Below the pieces are notes generated by a model. It was not told the origin of the DNA. It saw only the letters and a list, made by a program, of their open reading frames with translations, and searched no databases. Positions 17,312 through 25,988 of a stretch of 64,000 nt of DNA are shown here, piece after piece. Source of the DNA: Hyphomicrobiaceae bacterium. GTDB taxonomy: Bacteria; Pseudomonadota; Alphaproteobacteria; Rhizobiales; Hyphomicrobiaceae. The DNA lies in NCBI GenBank assembly GCA_021775735.1, contig JAJFHG010000005.1:62001-126000 (forward strand), read 5' to 3'. Position numbers and translations under genes: made by a program. Position 1 is the first letter of the stretch. Every line of letters begins with the position of its first letter.

Positions 17312-20300
17312 TTAAACAACAGCCATCCGCGCGCTTCCGCGGCCAATGACAGCACTAATTTGATACACATGGACAGTGACGGCTGATTGCGGCCCCCCAA
17401 AATCGACCGTCTGGTCGGCGCTGGTGTAGGTTACCTGTGGCGATGTGGCATGCAGCGTACGTTTTACGTTCGACCCATCCAAGACATCAACTTCATAGAG
17501 TTCCTGCGCTTCACTAAGTGGAACTTCAGAGGTGTCCCAGCTATCGCCGCCTGAGCGTGTGCGCCGGATCCACGACATATCAATATCATCACTCGCTCGC
17601 GTTGCACGCACATGAACTGGTGATAGTGGTCTCAGTCCAACACCTTTAAATGTGTGCTCCCTAACGCCATACGTTGGATCTGCAATATCGCGACCCGCCG
17701 GGCCATACGTCCACTGATACGGCAAACGGATTTCATCCAACGTCAAATCAACACGCGCGATCTGTTCATTCAGGAGGACAAATGCAGCTCCTGCGGCCAA
17801 TGGCGTCCGCATCGCACCTTCGGTCCCGGCTTGCCCACGCAATAATCCGGAAAGTTCATAGGTACCTGGTGCGATAAGGGTTGCTGTTTCAAACTGAAAG
17901 ACCTCCCACTCACCTTCCAGCGTTTGCACGGCGGCAACATTTTGTCCTGCAAAAAGTTGTAACAGCGTTGCCGACGTCAAATCTCCTGACGATACTGAGA
18001 CGGTGATCTTTGTGGCCCGGTCAAAGACACCAACCACACCTTGTGCCATGTCAGAGGTTAAGCTTCCCATGATCGCAGGAGCAGCCAACAATGTACGCAA
18101 GCTATAGCCGCTGCTTTCCGGCGATCCATAGACAGCAATAGTGCCTGGCCATGGCGTTTGCGTCGCCGCAACATAGCCTGCAAGCGGAAATTCATCGCCG
18201 CGCAACAGAGGAAGATCCAGAAATGAAACATCGGCTATGCCAGACACAACCGTCACAGTTGTGTCATCTTCACGGACCGTCACCTCAAAGCCTGCATAAA
18301 TATCTCGGTCCGCCGAAAGCGCTTCAAGGTCACGTGCACCAAGTCCAGAAATTTCTCTGATACGGAAAGAGCGACTTTCACCGGCCACTTCAACCGACAC
18401 CATATCGCCGGGCTCTAGCGCAATCTTGCTGGGTGGCACCGAGAAATTAGCCCGCTCCCGCGCTGTCCAAGCTTCATGTAACCATGTCTCCGCGACCTGT
18501 GTCGCTTCTTGAGGCTCAAACACAATCGGCAATTCGGCTTGCGCCACCCGGCCACTTGCACCTGTTAGTCTACGCGCTTCTGCGACAGCCTGATTGAGAC
18601 CGGTTCGGTTTGCGATGTATCGCACTTTTGCCGTCGCGGGAAGGTCTGTTTCCTGCGCGCGCGTCAGCGTCAACAAGCGTGCACCCGGTTTGACTTCAAC
18701 CAAGTCTTGATCTGTGAATTGAGCAATTTCCGTCGCGCGCGCCCTTGGGGAAAAAACAATTTTTCCATTGCTTTCGCGCGCATCAAAAAAATAACCCAGT
18801 GATAGCGCTTGCAGCGCATCACGCGGCGACATAATGCGATCAAGCAAATATCCTGTCAGAGAACCCTGCAGGTCATCAGTCACATAATCCGAAAATGAAA
18901 AGTCCTCGAGAATGCGGGACACTGCTTCACTCAACGGTGCTTTCGAGGCACGACCGGTCAGCCAATGGCCGACGTGCCAGTTGTCGCCATCGGCCCAGAC
19001 GTCCGTGTCGAACGGAAACGCAGGATAAGGTCTCGCATCCCAGGCATAGAGATAAATCCGCTCAGCATCGACCATACGTCGCCCATCAACACTTGAGATG
19101 GGATTCGTGTTGGCAACATAATCTGGATCGGATGGGTCATACACGGACACAAATGCATTCGCATACCGCCGCTGCATCAAATCATCACGCACGCCGTTGG
19201 AATAATAAGGCAGAGCATTCTCAGAACTTTTTGCATCAGAGAATACATTTGGCTGATTTGCACCCTTATCAACGGCAGCACAGCCAAGTTCAGTGAACCA
19301 GAACGGCTTGGATTCAGGCACCCACACTGTTGATGTGGTGCTTTCAACACCGCCTGGGCGATTATAGTGCGCGTTCTGCCACCACGATTTGATATCTTTG
19401 AAACGAAAGACCCACGGTTTACCCAGCCCATCTGTGATCGGTGTGCGGATTTGGTTGTCGCGATCCGCCCCGGACGCATAGTACCAATCGAAGCCTTCCC
19501 CAGCTCTAACATTCGCGCGCAGATACGTCGGATCATAAATTGATCGTGTGCCATCTAGAAAATCTAGATGCGATCTCCCATCGCGCCAATCAGCCAATGG
19601 CCAATACAGGTCAATACCAATGGCATCGATATTCGGAGAGGCCCACAACGGGTCGAGATGAAATGTGACATCACCCGATCCGTCTGCCGGTTGATGCCCA
19701 AAAAACTCAGACCAGTCTGCGCCATAGCTGATTTTGGTTGTCGCCCCGAGAACGGACTTGACGTCACTTGCAAGTTGCACCAGCGCCGCCACAAACGGAT
19801 AGCCGCCTGCACCATCGCGCACTGAGGTCAGTCCACGCAATTCAGAACCCAGCAAAAATGCATCAACTCCACCCGCCGCATTCACCAAGTGCGCGTAGTG
19901 CAACACCATACGCCGTAGTGACCACTCGCCCGGGCCTGTGTAGGCAACTGTCGTTCCGTTGACGGTAAAGTCAGAAATTTGAGCGGCGCCAACAAACGCG
20001 GCAATATCGGCTGTCGCAACAGACGTTTTATCCGGGCTTGCTGGCTCACCCGGTGCTGGGCTGACCGTAATGCGACCACGCCACGGATAGGCGGGTTGCG
20101 CATTTGATCCATCATACGGATTGATCAACGTGTTGTCCGACGGCACATCCATCAGAATGAAGGGATTGAACGTTACCTTCAGTCCACGTGCTTTAAGATC
20201 CTGGATAGCGGCAACAACTGTTTCATCCGCCGGTGTGCCGCCATAAGCTGGTTTACCCTCACGCTTGGAAATCAGATACGCACCCGCGCGTACTTCACCT

Positions 20301-21268
20301 GCAACACCCCAGGAAATCGGTGTTGTTGTCTTACTTGCAAGCTCTACGCCCGCACGAAGCTGACATTGATCTGCGCGCAGGTCTGTACCAAACCAACTGA
20401 CAACCAAAGAGACGTTGTCAATATTTGGAAATGACACCTCAAGCTGGTCAACCGCAGCAGTCCAGTCGCTTTTGGCTTGAAGTGTGTGCACATTTTCAGG
20501 CTCAAAGAACCCGGCGCCAAAAGATTGGTTGACAGGTTCGGGTGCATAAACAAATTCACCTGACCCCGGAATCATCACAATGCTTTTGACTTTGCTCGCG
20601 AAGCTATCAACCGGACGCAGGATCTGAAACGACAGTTGTGGGATGCGATTGCCATAGTCCTGCAGCGGCAACCGCTCAAACACGACATAAGACACACCAC
20701 GAAACGCCGGTGCATCTCCACTCCCAAGGCGTGCTTCGATCAAGCTGTCGGGGGTTTGAGTTTCTGTCCCAGGATAGAGGCGATAGGTGAGCCGCGACAA
20801 ATCAAGCTCTTGATTGTCCGCCCAAATCTTTTCGATACCGCTGACATTGCCTTCACAAAGCGCTACCGCAAAACTTGCATAATAGCTGTAGGTCACGCGT
20901 GTTGTTTTAGAACCACCGCCACCAACACCCTTGCCGCCGCCGCCACCCGATGATGACGTGCGGACAACTTCTTCAAGTTCATCTGCCCATATGACCTGAC
21001 CTCCAACCCGTGCCCGACCATAAATACGCGGAATGGGCGCACCCTCGTTCGATGCTAAAAATCTAAGATCGTTCAGCCGTGGCCCGCGCACAACTTGGGC
21101 TTCACCTGAACTTCCAAACAGGGCTTGGTCAACGTAAGATCCTGCCAGTGCCCCAACCTGCGCGCCAAGCGTTGCCCCAGAAATCGACGCGCCAAGCAGC
21201 GAAATGCCGGTTGGCAGGAGTGCGTTTCCTGCTGCAGCCCCTGCCGCAGCCAATGCCAATGTTGCCAT
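17312..21268 (-). CDS. GTA g15: host-specificity/megatron tail-tip protein (GTA_TIM)
   Basis: A 1318-residue baseplate protein, equivalent of RcGTA g15, forming the tail-tip spike that contacts and penetrates the recipient envelope. It starts with an Ala/Gly-rich hydrophobic segment (~1-50), then a phage tail-tip domain with NEGAPIPRIYGRARVGG. A Gly-rich loop (~107-120) is followed by the GTA TIM-barrel-like (glycosidase-fold) domain around 400-780 with GLTSVRDGAGGYPF, SYGADWSEFFG and DAIGIDLYWPLADWRDG, then beta-rich C-terminal tail domains. Its ATG overlaps the g14 stop by 1 nt (TAATG). Last structural gene of the cluster. Confidence 0.95.
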   Translation of the reverse strand: MATLALAAAGAAAGNALLPTGISLLGASISGATLGAQVGALAGSYVDQALFGSSGEAQVVRGPRLNDLRFLASNEGAPIPRIYGRARVGGQVIWADELEEVVRTSSSGGGGGKGVGGGGSKTTRVTYSYYASFAVALCEGNVSGIEKIWADNQELDLSRLTYRLYPGTETQTPDSLIEARLGSGDAPAFRGVSYVVFERLPLQDYGNRIPQLSFQILRPVDSFASKVKSIVMIPGSGEFVYAPEPVNQSFGAGFFEPENVHTLQAKSDWTAAVDQLEVSFPNIDNVSLVVSWFGTDLRADQCQLRAGVELASKTTTPISWGVAGEVRAGAYLISKREGKPAYGGTPADETVVAAIQDLKARGLKVTFNPFILMDVPSDNTLINPYDGSNAQPAYPWRGRITVSPAPGEPASPDKTSVATADIAAFVGAAQISDFTVNGTTVAYTGPGEWSLRRMVLHYAHLVNAAGGVDAFLLGSELRGLTSVRDGAGGYPFVAALVQLASDVKSVLGATTKISYGADWSEFFGHQPADGSGDVTFHLDPLWASPNIDAIGIDLYWPLADWRDGRSHLDFLDGTRSIYDPTYLRANVRAGEGFDWYYASGADRDNQIRTPITDGLGKPWVFRFKDIKSWWQNAHYNRPGGVESTTSTVWVPESKPFWFTELGCAAVDKGANQPNVFSDAKSSENALPYYSNGVRDDLMQRRYANAFVSVYDPSDPDYVANTNPISSVDGRRMVDAERIYLYAWDARPYPAFPFDTDVWADGDNWHVGHWLTGRASKAPLSEAVSRILEDFSFSDYVTDDLQGSLTGYLLDRIMSPRDALQALSLGYFFDARESNGKIVFSPRARATEIAQFTDQDLVEVKPGARLLTLTRAQETDLPATAKVRYIANRTGLNQAVAEARRLTGASGRVAQAELPIVFEPQEATQVAETWLHEAWTARERANFSVPPSKIALEPGDMVSVEVAGESRSFRIREISGLGARDLEALSADRDIYAGFEVTVREDDTTVTVVSGIADVSFLDLPLLRGDEFPLAGYVAATQTPWPGTIAVYGSPESSGYSLRTLLAAPAIMGSLTSDMAQGVVGVFDRATKITVSVSSGDLTSATLLQLFAGQNVAAVQTLEGEWEVFQFETATLIAPGTYELSGLLRGQAGTEGAMRTPLAAGAAFVLLNEQIARVDLTLDEIRLPYQWTYGPAGRDIADPTYGVREHTFKGVGLRPLSPVHVRATRASDDIDMSWIRRTRSGGDSWDTSEVPLSEAQELYEVDVLDGSNVKRTLHATSPQVTYTSADQTVDFGGPQSAVTVHVYQISAVIGRGSARMAVV

Positions 21269-21729
21269 TACTGTTCAGTTCCAGGAAAAGAAAAAACCGC
21301 TGCGATGCGCCGTCGCCACCAGCGTGAAAGATGCACTTCACTCACCGGCATACCGTCCATCGCGTGCACCATTGATGTTGGCGAAGCAGCAATACCTGCA
21401 TGTTTTGCAACACTGTGAGATTTGATACGAAATAAAATCACATCCCCGACTGCAAGATTTTCTATCTGTTTTGAAATCAGGTGACGGTTTGCTGCCGCCC
21501 GCATCGTCTCTTGTCTGCCTGCCTCGGCCCAGTCGCGGGAATAGGCTGGCGGCAACTCAGCTTCAAACCCATAAAGTGTGCGGAACACGCCACGTACAAG
21601 ACCAAGACAATCCGTGCCGACCCCGCACGTACTTGCCTGATGATGATACGGCGTTCCAATCCAAACGCGTGCTGCTCGCAAAACATCCTCGGGCGAATGT
21701 CTCCGTAGAGGTATGTCGCGCCTTTGCAT
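21268..21729 (-). CDS. GTA g14: NlpC/P60-type peptidoglycan peptidase
   Basis: A 153-residue tail-tip cell-wall peptidase (RcGTA g14) thought to cut peptidoglycan during DNA delivery. NlpC/P60 signature: catalytic Cys41 in GVGTDCLGLVRGVFR, His110 in SVAKHAGIA, and the IGTPYHHQASTCG approach typical of GTA g14. The start ATG 21729 lies 11 nt after the g13 stop. Downstream g15 begins within its stop codon. Confidence 0.94.
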   Translation of the reverse strand: MQRRDIPLRRHSPEDVLRAARVWIGTPYHHQASTCGVGTDCLGLVRGVFRTLYGFEAELPPAYSRDWAEAGRQETMRAAANRHLISKQIENLAVGDVILFRIKSHSVAKHAGIAASPTSMVHAMDGMPVSEVHLSRWWRRRIAAVFSFPGTEQ

Positions 21730-21740
21730 GATCAGTCCCC

Positions 21741-22613
21741 CTAACTGGACGACTGTTGTCGCCCGGCGATCTGCAGGACAAAGTCCGGACCTGGCATATG
21801 TGGGAAGCCTTGAAAATTGATCATGTTATTGAACTTGTTGCGACAGGTTTGCGCCGCCTTATCGCAACCCGCTGTCACCGTGAAGGTTTGACCGACCGTC
21901 AACGGACCAGAAACGTCTTGCCACAAGTCAATCCAAGTTGTTCCACCATCAACTACGTGGCATTTCACTTCCATCTTCTGACCTAAAGCCGCTCCCGACG
22001 TGAATGCGACGAGGCCACGGGCAAACCAACCATCTTCAAACGTCGACAAATCTGTTGTCGAAAATTGTTTGTTGGACTGCACAGATGCGATGACACCCGA
22101 TCCTTGGAATTGAGAAGCATCTAAATTGATGCCGCAACGATTATCGCCAAGGTCTGCATCACAGGTGTGTTGATAAAGGCGCCCTCTGGGTTGCTGAAGG
22201 TAATGTGCAATTCCCCGCACTTCACCAGAAAATGCCGTTCCAGATCTTTTCACCTCACCAAGACTTCCTGAGCGCATTAAAACGCGCTGCATCGTGTCCT
22301 GCCAATTCACACGATAAATCTCCACGCGGGCGTCATCATAAAGCCCACCAGCCAAATCTTTTTCATCGAGGCGACTTGAGGAAACAGCACTCGTTACCTC
22401 AAGGTTGTTAACACCGAGACCAACAGAGTCCGTCAGCTCGCTTGCTGTCATACCCGCCGCTGCTTCATAGATGACGCCGTCAAATACGAGATCATAGTCG
22501 TGATCTGTAAATCCAAAGACCTGACCATCGCGTCGTTCCAGACGCCAGCACCAACACAACGTTGTCGCGCCTGATTGCAGATGCGCCTCAAGGTCTGGCG
22601 GCAGATCCCTCAT
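21741..22613 (-). CDS. GTA g13: baseplate hub protein (DUF2163/BR0599)
   Basis: A 290-residue protein of the DUF2163 + phage_BR0599 family, the baseplate hub in RcGTA. Beginning MRDLPPDLEAHLQSGATTLC, it has the family TDHDYDLVFDGVIYEAA segment. Four cysteines are arranged as C-x8-C (151/160, HTCDADLGDNRCG) and C-x6-C (250/257, AGCDKAAQTCRNKF). The RcGTA hub is reported to coordinate an Fe-S cluster with cysteines in this region, so these are probably its ligands. Overlaps g12 by 4 nt (ATGA). Confidence 0.94.
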   Translation of the reverse strand: MRDLPPDLEAHLQSGATTLCWCWRLERRDGQVFGFTDHDYDLVFDGVIYEAAAGMTASELTDSVGLGVNNLEVTSAVSSSRLDEKDLAGGLYDDARVEIYRVNWQDTMQRVLMRSGSLGEVKRSGTAFSGEVRGIAHYLQQPRGRLYQHTCDADLGDNRCGINLDASQFQGSGVIASVQSNKQFSTTDLSTFEDGWFARGLVAFTSGAALGQKMEVKCHVVDGGTTWIDLWQDVSGPLTVGQTFTVTAGCDKAAQTCRNKFNNMINFQGFPHMPGPDFVLQIAGRQQSSS

Positions 22614-23248
22614 AGGCGCACCTCAACAATGGGTATTTGGGGAATGGCTCCGTGCTGAAAGCCGGATAAATTGGTTTCCAATTTATCGGTGTCGAAGCGC
22701 ACTGGTACATCAAACTCAAAACCGGCCCGCACCTGAGCGCCGATGGAAGGAATGTGGCCTGGCAGGAATGTAACAATGCCCGTTACGCTATCGACCGCGA
22801 ACGCGCTGCCCTGTGTCTGATCCACGCCGCCAACAGATATCTTGACACTTCCATCAACCGGTTTGGTTACGATACGCGTCCAGGGCGCAAAGCTGCCACC
22901 ATAGATTTTGCTAAGTTGAAACTCTGTCGTACTGGCATCGCCAATGCCGATCAATTGATCGTTGCTTGTTGGGATCGCACCGGGTTCTATTGATTTCCAA
23001 TCCGCGTGATCGCGCCAGCGAAATCCATAAAGTCGCCCCCGCCGTTCTTCAAAGAAATTCAGGACCATATAGAGTTGATCTAATGACTTTATCCCATAAC
23101 CAGCATTATAGCTTCGTTGAGAATCAGCCCAGCGACTGTTGCGCTCTTCATAACCCGAACCCAACACAACGACATCAGTTCTCCGTTCCGGTCCCCCTTG
23201 CGCACCGCGAGAAATGTCGGTGGGGAACCGAACGTCATGAAAGTTCAT
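22610..23248 (-). CDS. GTA g12: distal tail protein (DUF2460)
   Basis: A 212-residue DUF2460/TIGR02217 protein, the distal tail ring of RcGTA between tail tube and hub. Family features are FHDVRFPTDISRGAQGGPER at the N terminus, RRTDVVVLGSGYEERNSRWA, the LNFFEERRGRLYGFRWRDH motif and a closing IPIVEVRL. ATG 23248 is used. The 4-nt overlap with g13 indicates coupled translation of baseplate subunits. Confidence 0.95.
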   Translation of the reverse strand: MNFHDVRFPTDISRGAQGGPERRTDVVVLGSGYEERNSRWADSQRSYNAGYGIKSLDQLYMVLNFFEERRGRLYGFRWRDHADWKSIEPGAIPTSNDQLIGIGDASTTEFQLSKIYGGSFAPWTRIVTKPVDGSVKISVGGVDQTQGSAFAVDSVTGIVTFLPGHIPSIGAQVRAGFEFDVPVRFDTDKLETNLSGFQHGAIPQIPIVEVRL

Positions 23249-23318
23249 ATTGGATAACCCGATTGAAGACTAGTGCGATGCACTTAGTTTGAGCTGGCTG
23301 TTAAAGAGCATACGCCAC

Positions 23319-23927
23319 CTAAAGGTTGCGCTGTCCATAACTGACAGCACGCGCCAGCATGGCCGCAACTTGTGATTCCGACTTGGCAAAACTTGCAGCA
23401 TCATTGGCGACAACATTGAAGTTAACGGTAACCCCGCCTCCACCTTGCACGGCTTTGACCCCTAAACTGCCGTCTGCGCCACGCGCCAAAGGCATGATCG
23501 CTTCTGCACCGCGTTCACCGGCAATCCCTGTGCGGCCATCGCCAAGGGGAAACGATATTTGCGAGCGGATAACGCCACCGTTGGCAAAGGGAACCGGGGT
23601 TGCCTGGCCACCGAAAGCCGCTCCTTTTGCAAAGCCAAGCCCACCAGAAAAGAGGCCTGAAAAAATATTGCCAAGACCCTGCTCCAACGGTTTGAATGCG
23701 GCCTTCAAAACCAACTCGGAGAGTTTCAGTGTCAAACCTTTCAGCGTATCGCCAAGCGCTTTACCGCGAATGGCAACATCGCGAAATGCACCTGCGAGCG
23801 AATTTGAAAACCGCCGTCCAAGACTGGCCGCTTGGCCCAGCTCACGTATGAGTGAAGAGGCATCGCCTGTGATCTCGACATTCCATTGTTCGATTGTTGT
23901 TGCCGACCCTGTCGATCCTTCATTCAT
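23319..23927 (-). CDS. GTA g11: short tail tape measure protein
   Basis: A 202-residue tape measure protein (RcGTA g11). It has an amphipathic helical N-terminal part (SLIRELGQAASLGRRFSNSL), a Gly/Phe-rich stretch (GNIFSGLFSGGLGFAKGAAF), and the family C-terminus with ANGGVIRSQISFPLGDGRTG and GERGAEAIMPLARG. Its small size fits the very short tails of GTAs. ATG 23927 overlaps the g10.1 stop by 4 nt (ATGA), so the tail chaperone and tape measure are translated in tandem, as in lambda-like tail modules. Confidence 0.92.
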   Translation of the reverse strand: MNEGSTGSATTIEQWNVEITGDASSLIRELGQAASLGRRFSNSLAGAFRDVAIRGKALGDTLKGLTLKLSELVLKAAFKPLEQGLGNIFSGLFSGGLGFAKGAAFGGQATPVPFANGGVIRSQISFPLGDGRTGIAGERGAEAIMPLARGADGSLGVKAVQGGGGVTVNFNVVANDAASFAKSESQVAAMLARAVSYGQRNL

Positions 23928-24082
23928 TGTGTCTCAACTCCATCCGGGAAATGTTGCATCAGCGCGTCAAGCTCGCGTGTGGTCATGGAAGGCGGTGCAT
24001 CAAATGCACCTGAATGCCCACCCACAGCAGATTGGAATTCTTGCAGCGTCATGGCCCAGAACACGGGCGGTGCGAGCTTCAT
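23924..24082 (-). CDS. GTA g10.1: phage tail assembly chaperone (TAC_6-like)
   Basis: The frame ending at TGA 23924-23926 encodes the conserved chaperone core VGLGVMKLAPPVFWAMTLQEF, split here as VGLGVMKLAPP / VFWAMTLQEF, and ends in TTRELDALMQHFPDG, the GTA g10.1/Phage_TAC pattern. From ATG 24082 it would be only 52 residues. The family motif FPWDDVLSVGLG begins upstream, where this frame has no ATG, GTG or TTG for at least 100 nt. This suggests entry by -1 frameshift from g10 (see 24094-24124), giving a g10-g10.1 fusion of about 196 residues. Too short to have been listed as a separate long open frame. Confidence 0.72.
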   Translation of the reverse strand: MKLAPPVFWAMTLQEFQSAVGGHSGAFDAPPSMTTRELDALMQHFPDGVETQ

Positions 24083-24093
24083 GACACCCAGCC

Positions 24094-24124
24094 CGACGCT
24101 TAAAACGTCGTCCCAGGGAAAGGG
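24094..24124 (-). promoter_or_regulatory. Candidate -1 programmed frameshift signal joining g10 and g10.1
   Basis: At 24124-24118, in the g10 frame, the minus strand reads C CCT TTC, a heptamer of the X XXY YYZ form (CCCTTTC). A slip of -1 moves ribosomes from g10 exactly into the g10.1 frame, producing the junction PPF-PWDDVL, which restores the family motif PFPWDD. Seven nt downstream is a small GC stem-loop, CGACG (24110-24106)/CGTCG (24098-24094), with the g10 stop codon TAA in its loop. Lambda uses GGGAAAG in the same genomic position (G/GT). Confidence 0.5.
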
Positions 24125-24513
24125 GGCACATCCCTCTCCTCCACACGATCCGTACCTTGCATGGCATCGTTTGTTGGGCGGACTTGGTTTTGACCATCGT
24201 TTTGAGCGGCGCCAAATGTTGCAGTCAACAACCGTGCAACGATTTCAATAAACCCCGCCACGCCCAGTTCAGATTTCATCGTAGCAACAACATCATTCGA
24301 AATATCATGACCTGCACCGCGCAGTCCCGCTCCAACGATACGTACGCAATCTGTTGCTGATATACGGCCCGTTTCAAATCGTGCGGCAAGCGCGATCATG
24401 TCATCGTCGCCAAAGGCGTGCTCAAGCTCGGCAAGCGCACCCAACGTTAAACAAAGTGCGTAGGTTTTTCCGTCAAGGCAGGCTTCTATTTCCCCGCGGT
24501 GGACATTGACCAT
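24100..24513 (-). CDS. GTA g10: tail assembly chaperone-like protein (GTA TAC-1)
   Basis: A 137-residue protein equivalent to RcGTA g10. It begins VNVHRGEIEACLDGKTYAL, with the conserved helical core LTLGALAELEHAFG, and ends in a Gln/Asn/Arg-rich tail (VEERDVPPFPGTTF). By position between the major tail protein and the tape measure it corresponds to gpG-type tail assembly chaperones. Its 3' end overlaps the g10.1 coding sequence by 36 nt in the -1 frame and carries a slippery heptamer. Confidence 0.92.
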   Translation of the reverse strand: MVNVHRGEIEACLDGKTYALCLTLGALAELEHAFGDDDMIALAARFETGRISATDCVRIVGAGLRGAGHDISNDVVATMKSELGVAGFIEIVARLLTATFGAAQNDGQNQVRPTNDAMQGTDRVEERDVPPFPGTTF

Positions 24514-24535
24514 TGATGTAATTTCCCAAGTTTGA

Positions 24536-24949
24536 CTAAACAGCCGTGAAGGCTAATTCGCCCGCACTCTCAAGGGCGATTTCGAACGCGACCTCACTGT
24601 CGTGGCGGCCAGTGAGCTCAAGAGATGCAATCTGAAAGCTCCCTTCAACAGTCCCAAAATCTGGAATAATGATCTGCCAATCGCGAATAGTGCCATTGAA
24701 GAAGTAGGATCGGACGAGTTCATCAGACGCTGCATCCTTAAATAGGCCAGATCCTGTTACGCGCGCAGATTTAACGCCTGCACCCGCCAGCAACTCACGC
24801 CATTGGCCAGCAGACTCCTGGTGCGTAATATCCACCGTCTCCGCATTGAACGACAATACACGTGACCGCAGTCCCGCAACGGTTGCAAACGTACCAGCGC
24901 CATCGCTGTCGACCTTAAGCAGTAGGTCTTTGCCCTTTTGAGCCACCAT
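24536..24949 (-). CDS. GTA g9: major tail tube protein
   Basis: A 137-residue major tail protein (TIGR02126 / RcGTA g9). Typical N-terminus VAQKGKDLLLKVDSDG and the motifs VDITHQESAGQWRELL and ARVTGSGLFKDAASDE; the C-terminal beta strand region ends ALESAGELAFTAV. It forms the hexameric tail tube. GTG/ATG region: ATG 24949 used. Flanked by g8 and g10 with short gaps. Confidence 0.95.
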   Translation of the reverse strand: MVAQKGKDLLLKVDSDGAGTFATVAGLRSRVLSFNAETVDITHQESAGQWRELLAGAGVKSARVTGSGLFKDAASDELVRSYFFNGTIRDWQIIIPDFGTVEGSFQIASLELTGRHDSEVAFEIALESAGELAFTAV

Positions 24950-25003
24950 GCGTTATGCCTCTTCGGTTAGGTGTTAAATAGTCTTTGACAAAGCACAGCT
25001 GTT

Positions 25004-25414
25004 CTAAACGGCCGGTTCGGTGACCGCCCGGTAACGAACGATACCATGATAGGTTTCGCCATCACTTTCGCGACGCGCCTCACTAAGCTCATGGCGGAAA
25101 TTCACAACGGTATGTCCCGCAACCTGCAAATCCATATCGTGTAGCTTTGCTTTCATCACGTCTATGATGTCGTAGACCTGCTTGCGTCCCTTCGCGCGAG
25201 ACCAAACATGCAATGTCAGAATATGTTCCAGACCGTCTTCACTTCCTGTACTCCAGTCACGAACCGTACTTTCACCAATCGTGACATAGGGAAATGGCGT
25301 CCCTTGCGGCACGTCATCGTAGATTTTCGCACCACTCAGCTGCGTGATCAGAGCTGCATCGTTGACCAGTGCGCTATAGAGCGATTTTTGTAATTCCCAG
25401 TTTGGATTTGCCAT
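25004..25414 (-). CDS. GTA g8: tail terminator protein (DUF3168)
   Basis: A 136-residue DUF3168 protein, head-tail joining/tail terminator in RcGTA. N-terminus MANPNWELQKSLYSALVND, then GTPFPYVTIGESTVRDW and the HVWSRAKGRKQVYDIID motif, which are the family hallmarks. The frame is open to TTG 25426, but ATG 25414 has GAGG 6 nt upstream and begins the conserved sequence. Confidence 0.93.
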   Translation of the reverse strand: MANPNWELQKSLYSALVNDAALITQLSGAKIYDDVPQGTPFPYVTIGESTVRDWSTGSEDGLEHILTLHVWSRAKGRKQVYDIIDVMKAKLHDMDLQVAGHTVVNFRHELSEARRESDGETYHGIVRYRAVTEPAV

Positions 25415-25422
25415 CACCAGCC

Positions 25423-25659
25423 TCAAATATCTTTAAACAAGGTGTGATCTGGAATCGCGTCTGCACGTTCCTCGCGATGTGAACGGGACCTGCGCGCATC
25501 ATCTCCAGTTTCTGGTGGCTGCTGCGAGCTCCTTCGCGTGTTGCTTCGCGTGTTGCTTCGCGAACGGTCCCCCGTTGCGGACTTCACAACGCTCTCTAAG
25601 TGTCGACGAACAGTACCAAAGGCGCGATCAAGACCAGCAATTTTGAAACCAAAGTTCAC
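25423..25659 (-). CDS. Small Arg/Ser-rich protein inside the GTA cluster (uncharacterised)
   Basis: A 78-residue open frame between g7 and g8. Its GTG 25659 overlaps the g7 stop by 4 nt (GTGA) and it ends just at g8, so it fills an otherwise unexplained ~230-nt gap. The first ~28 residues (FKIAGLDRAFGTVRRHLESV) look like a phage minor-protein helix; the rest is basic and polar with a direct repeat RSNT-RSNT. RcGTA has no gene at this position that I recognise. Possibly a remnant of an HK97-gp10-like protein or a lineage-specific connector; it could also be non-functional. Confidence 0.45.
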   Translation of the reverse strand: MNFGFKIAGLDRAFGTVRRHLESVVKSATGDRSRSNTRSNTRRSSQQPPETGDDARRSRSHREERADAIPDHTLFKDI

Positions 25660-25988
25660 GCCACCACCTCTTCACATCCCAGTTTTAAGAACTGCTTGTT
25701 GTCATCAAGGTTCAACACGGATCGAATTTCAAAAACGCGCGCGCCGAGAACCAAACGATGCGTCGGACCAATGTCTTCGCGATACCGGCAATAGATGGTG
25801 TGATTCACATCAGCGATCAGGGCATCGGATACACTTCGCTCACGCCCTGATGTGGCAACAACTGCAGCCCAGAATTCAGCAACAAGGGCCCAGGTCACGG
25901 TGCCACCACCGCCGCCATCATCAACACGAACAGGCTGCTCTAACCGCACCCGGTGTTTGAGATCTGAAATTCGGATGTCGATGTTCAT
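25656..25988 (-). CDS. GTA g7: head-tail adaptor/head closure protein
   Basis: A 110-residue phage head-tail joining protein (TIGR01563 family, RcGTA g7). Recognisable features are ISDLKHRVRLEQPVRVDDGG, the WALVAEFWAAV strand, and REDIGPTHRLVLGARVFEIR, ending in a DNNKQFLKLGCEE segment. The ATG at 25988 overlaps the g6 stop by 4 nt (ATGA). Confidence 0.94.
   Translation of the reverse strand: MNIDIRISDLKHRVRLEQPVRVDDGGGGGTVTWALVAEFWAAVVATSGRERSVSDALIADVNHTIYCRYREDIGPTHRLVLGARVFEIRSVLNLDDNKQFLKLGCEEVVA

Noticed and set aside
25538-25562. Short tandem repeat as the start of a CRISPR or VNTR array
   Set aside because: Only two ~12-nt copies inside a coding frame.
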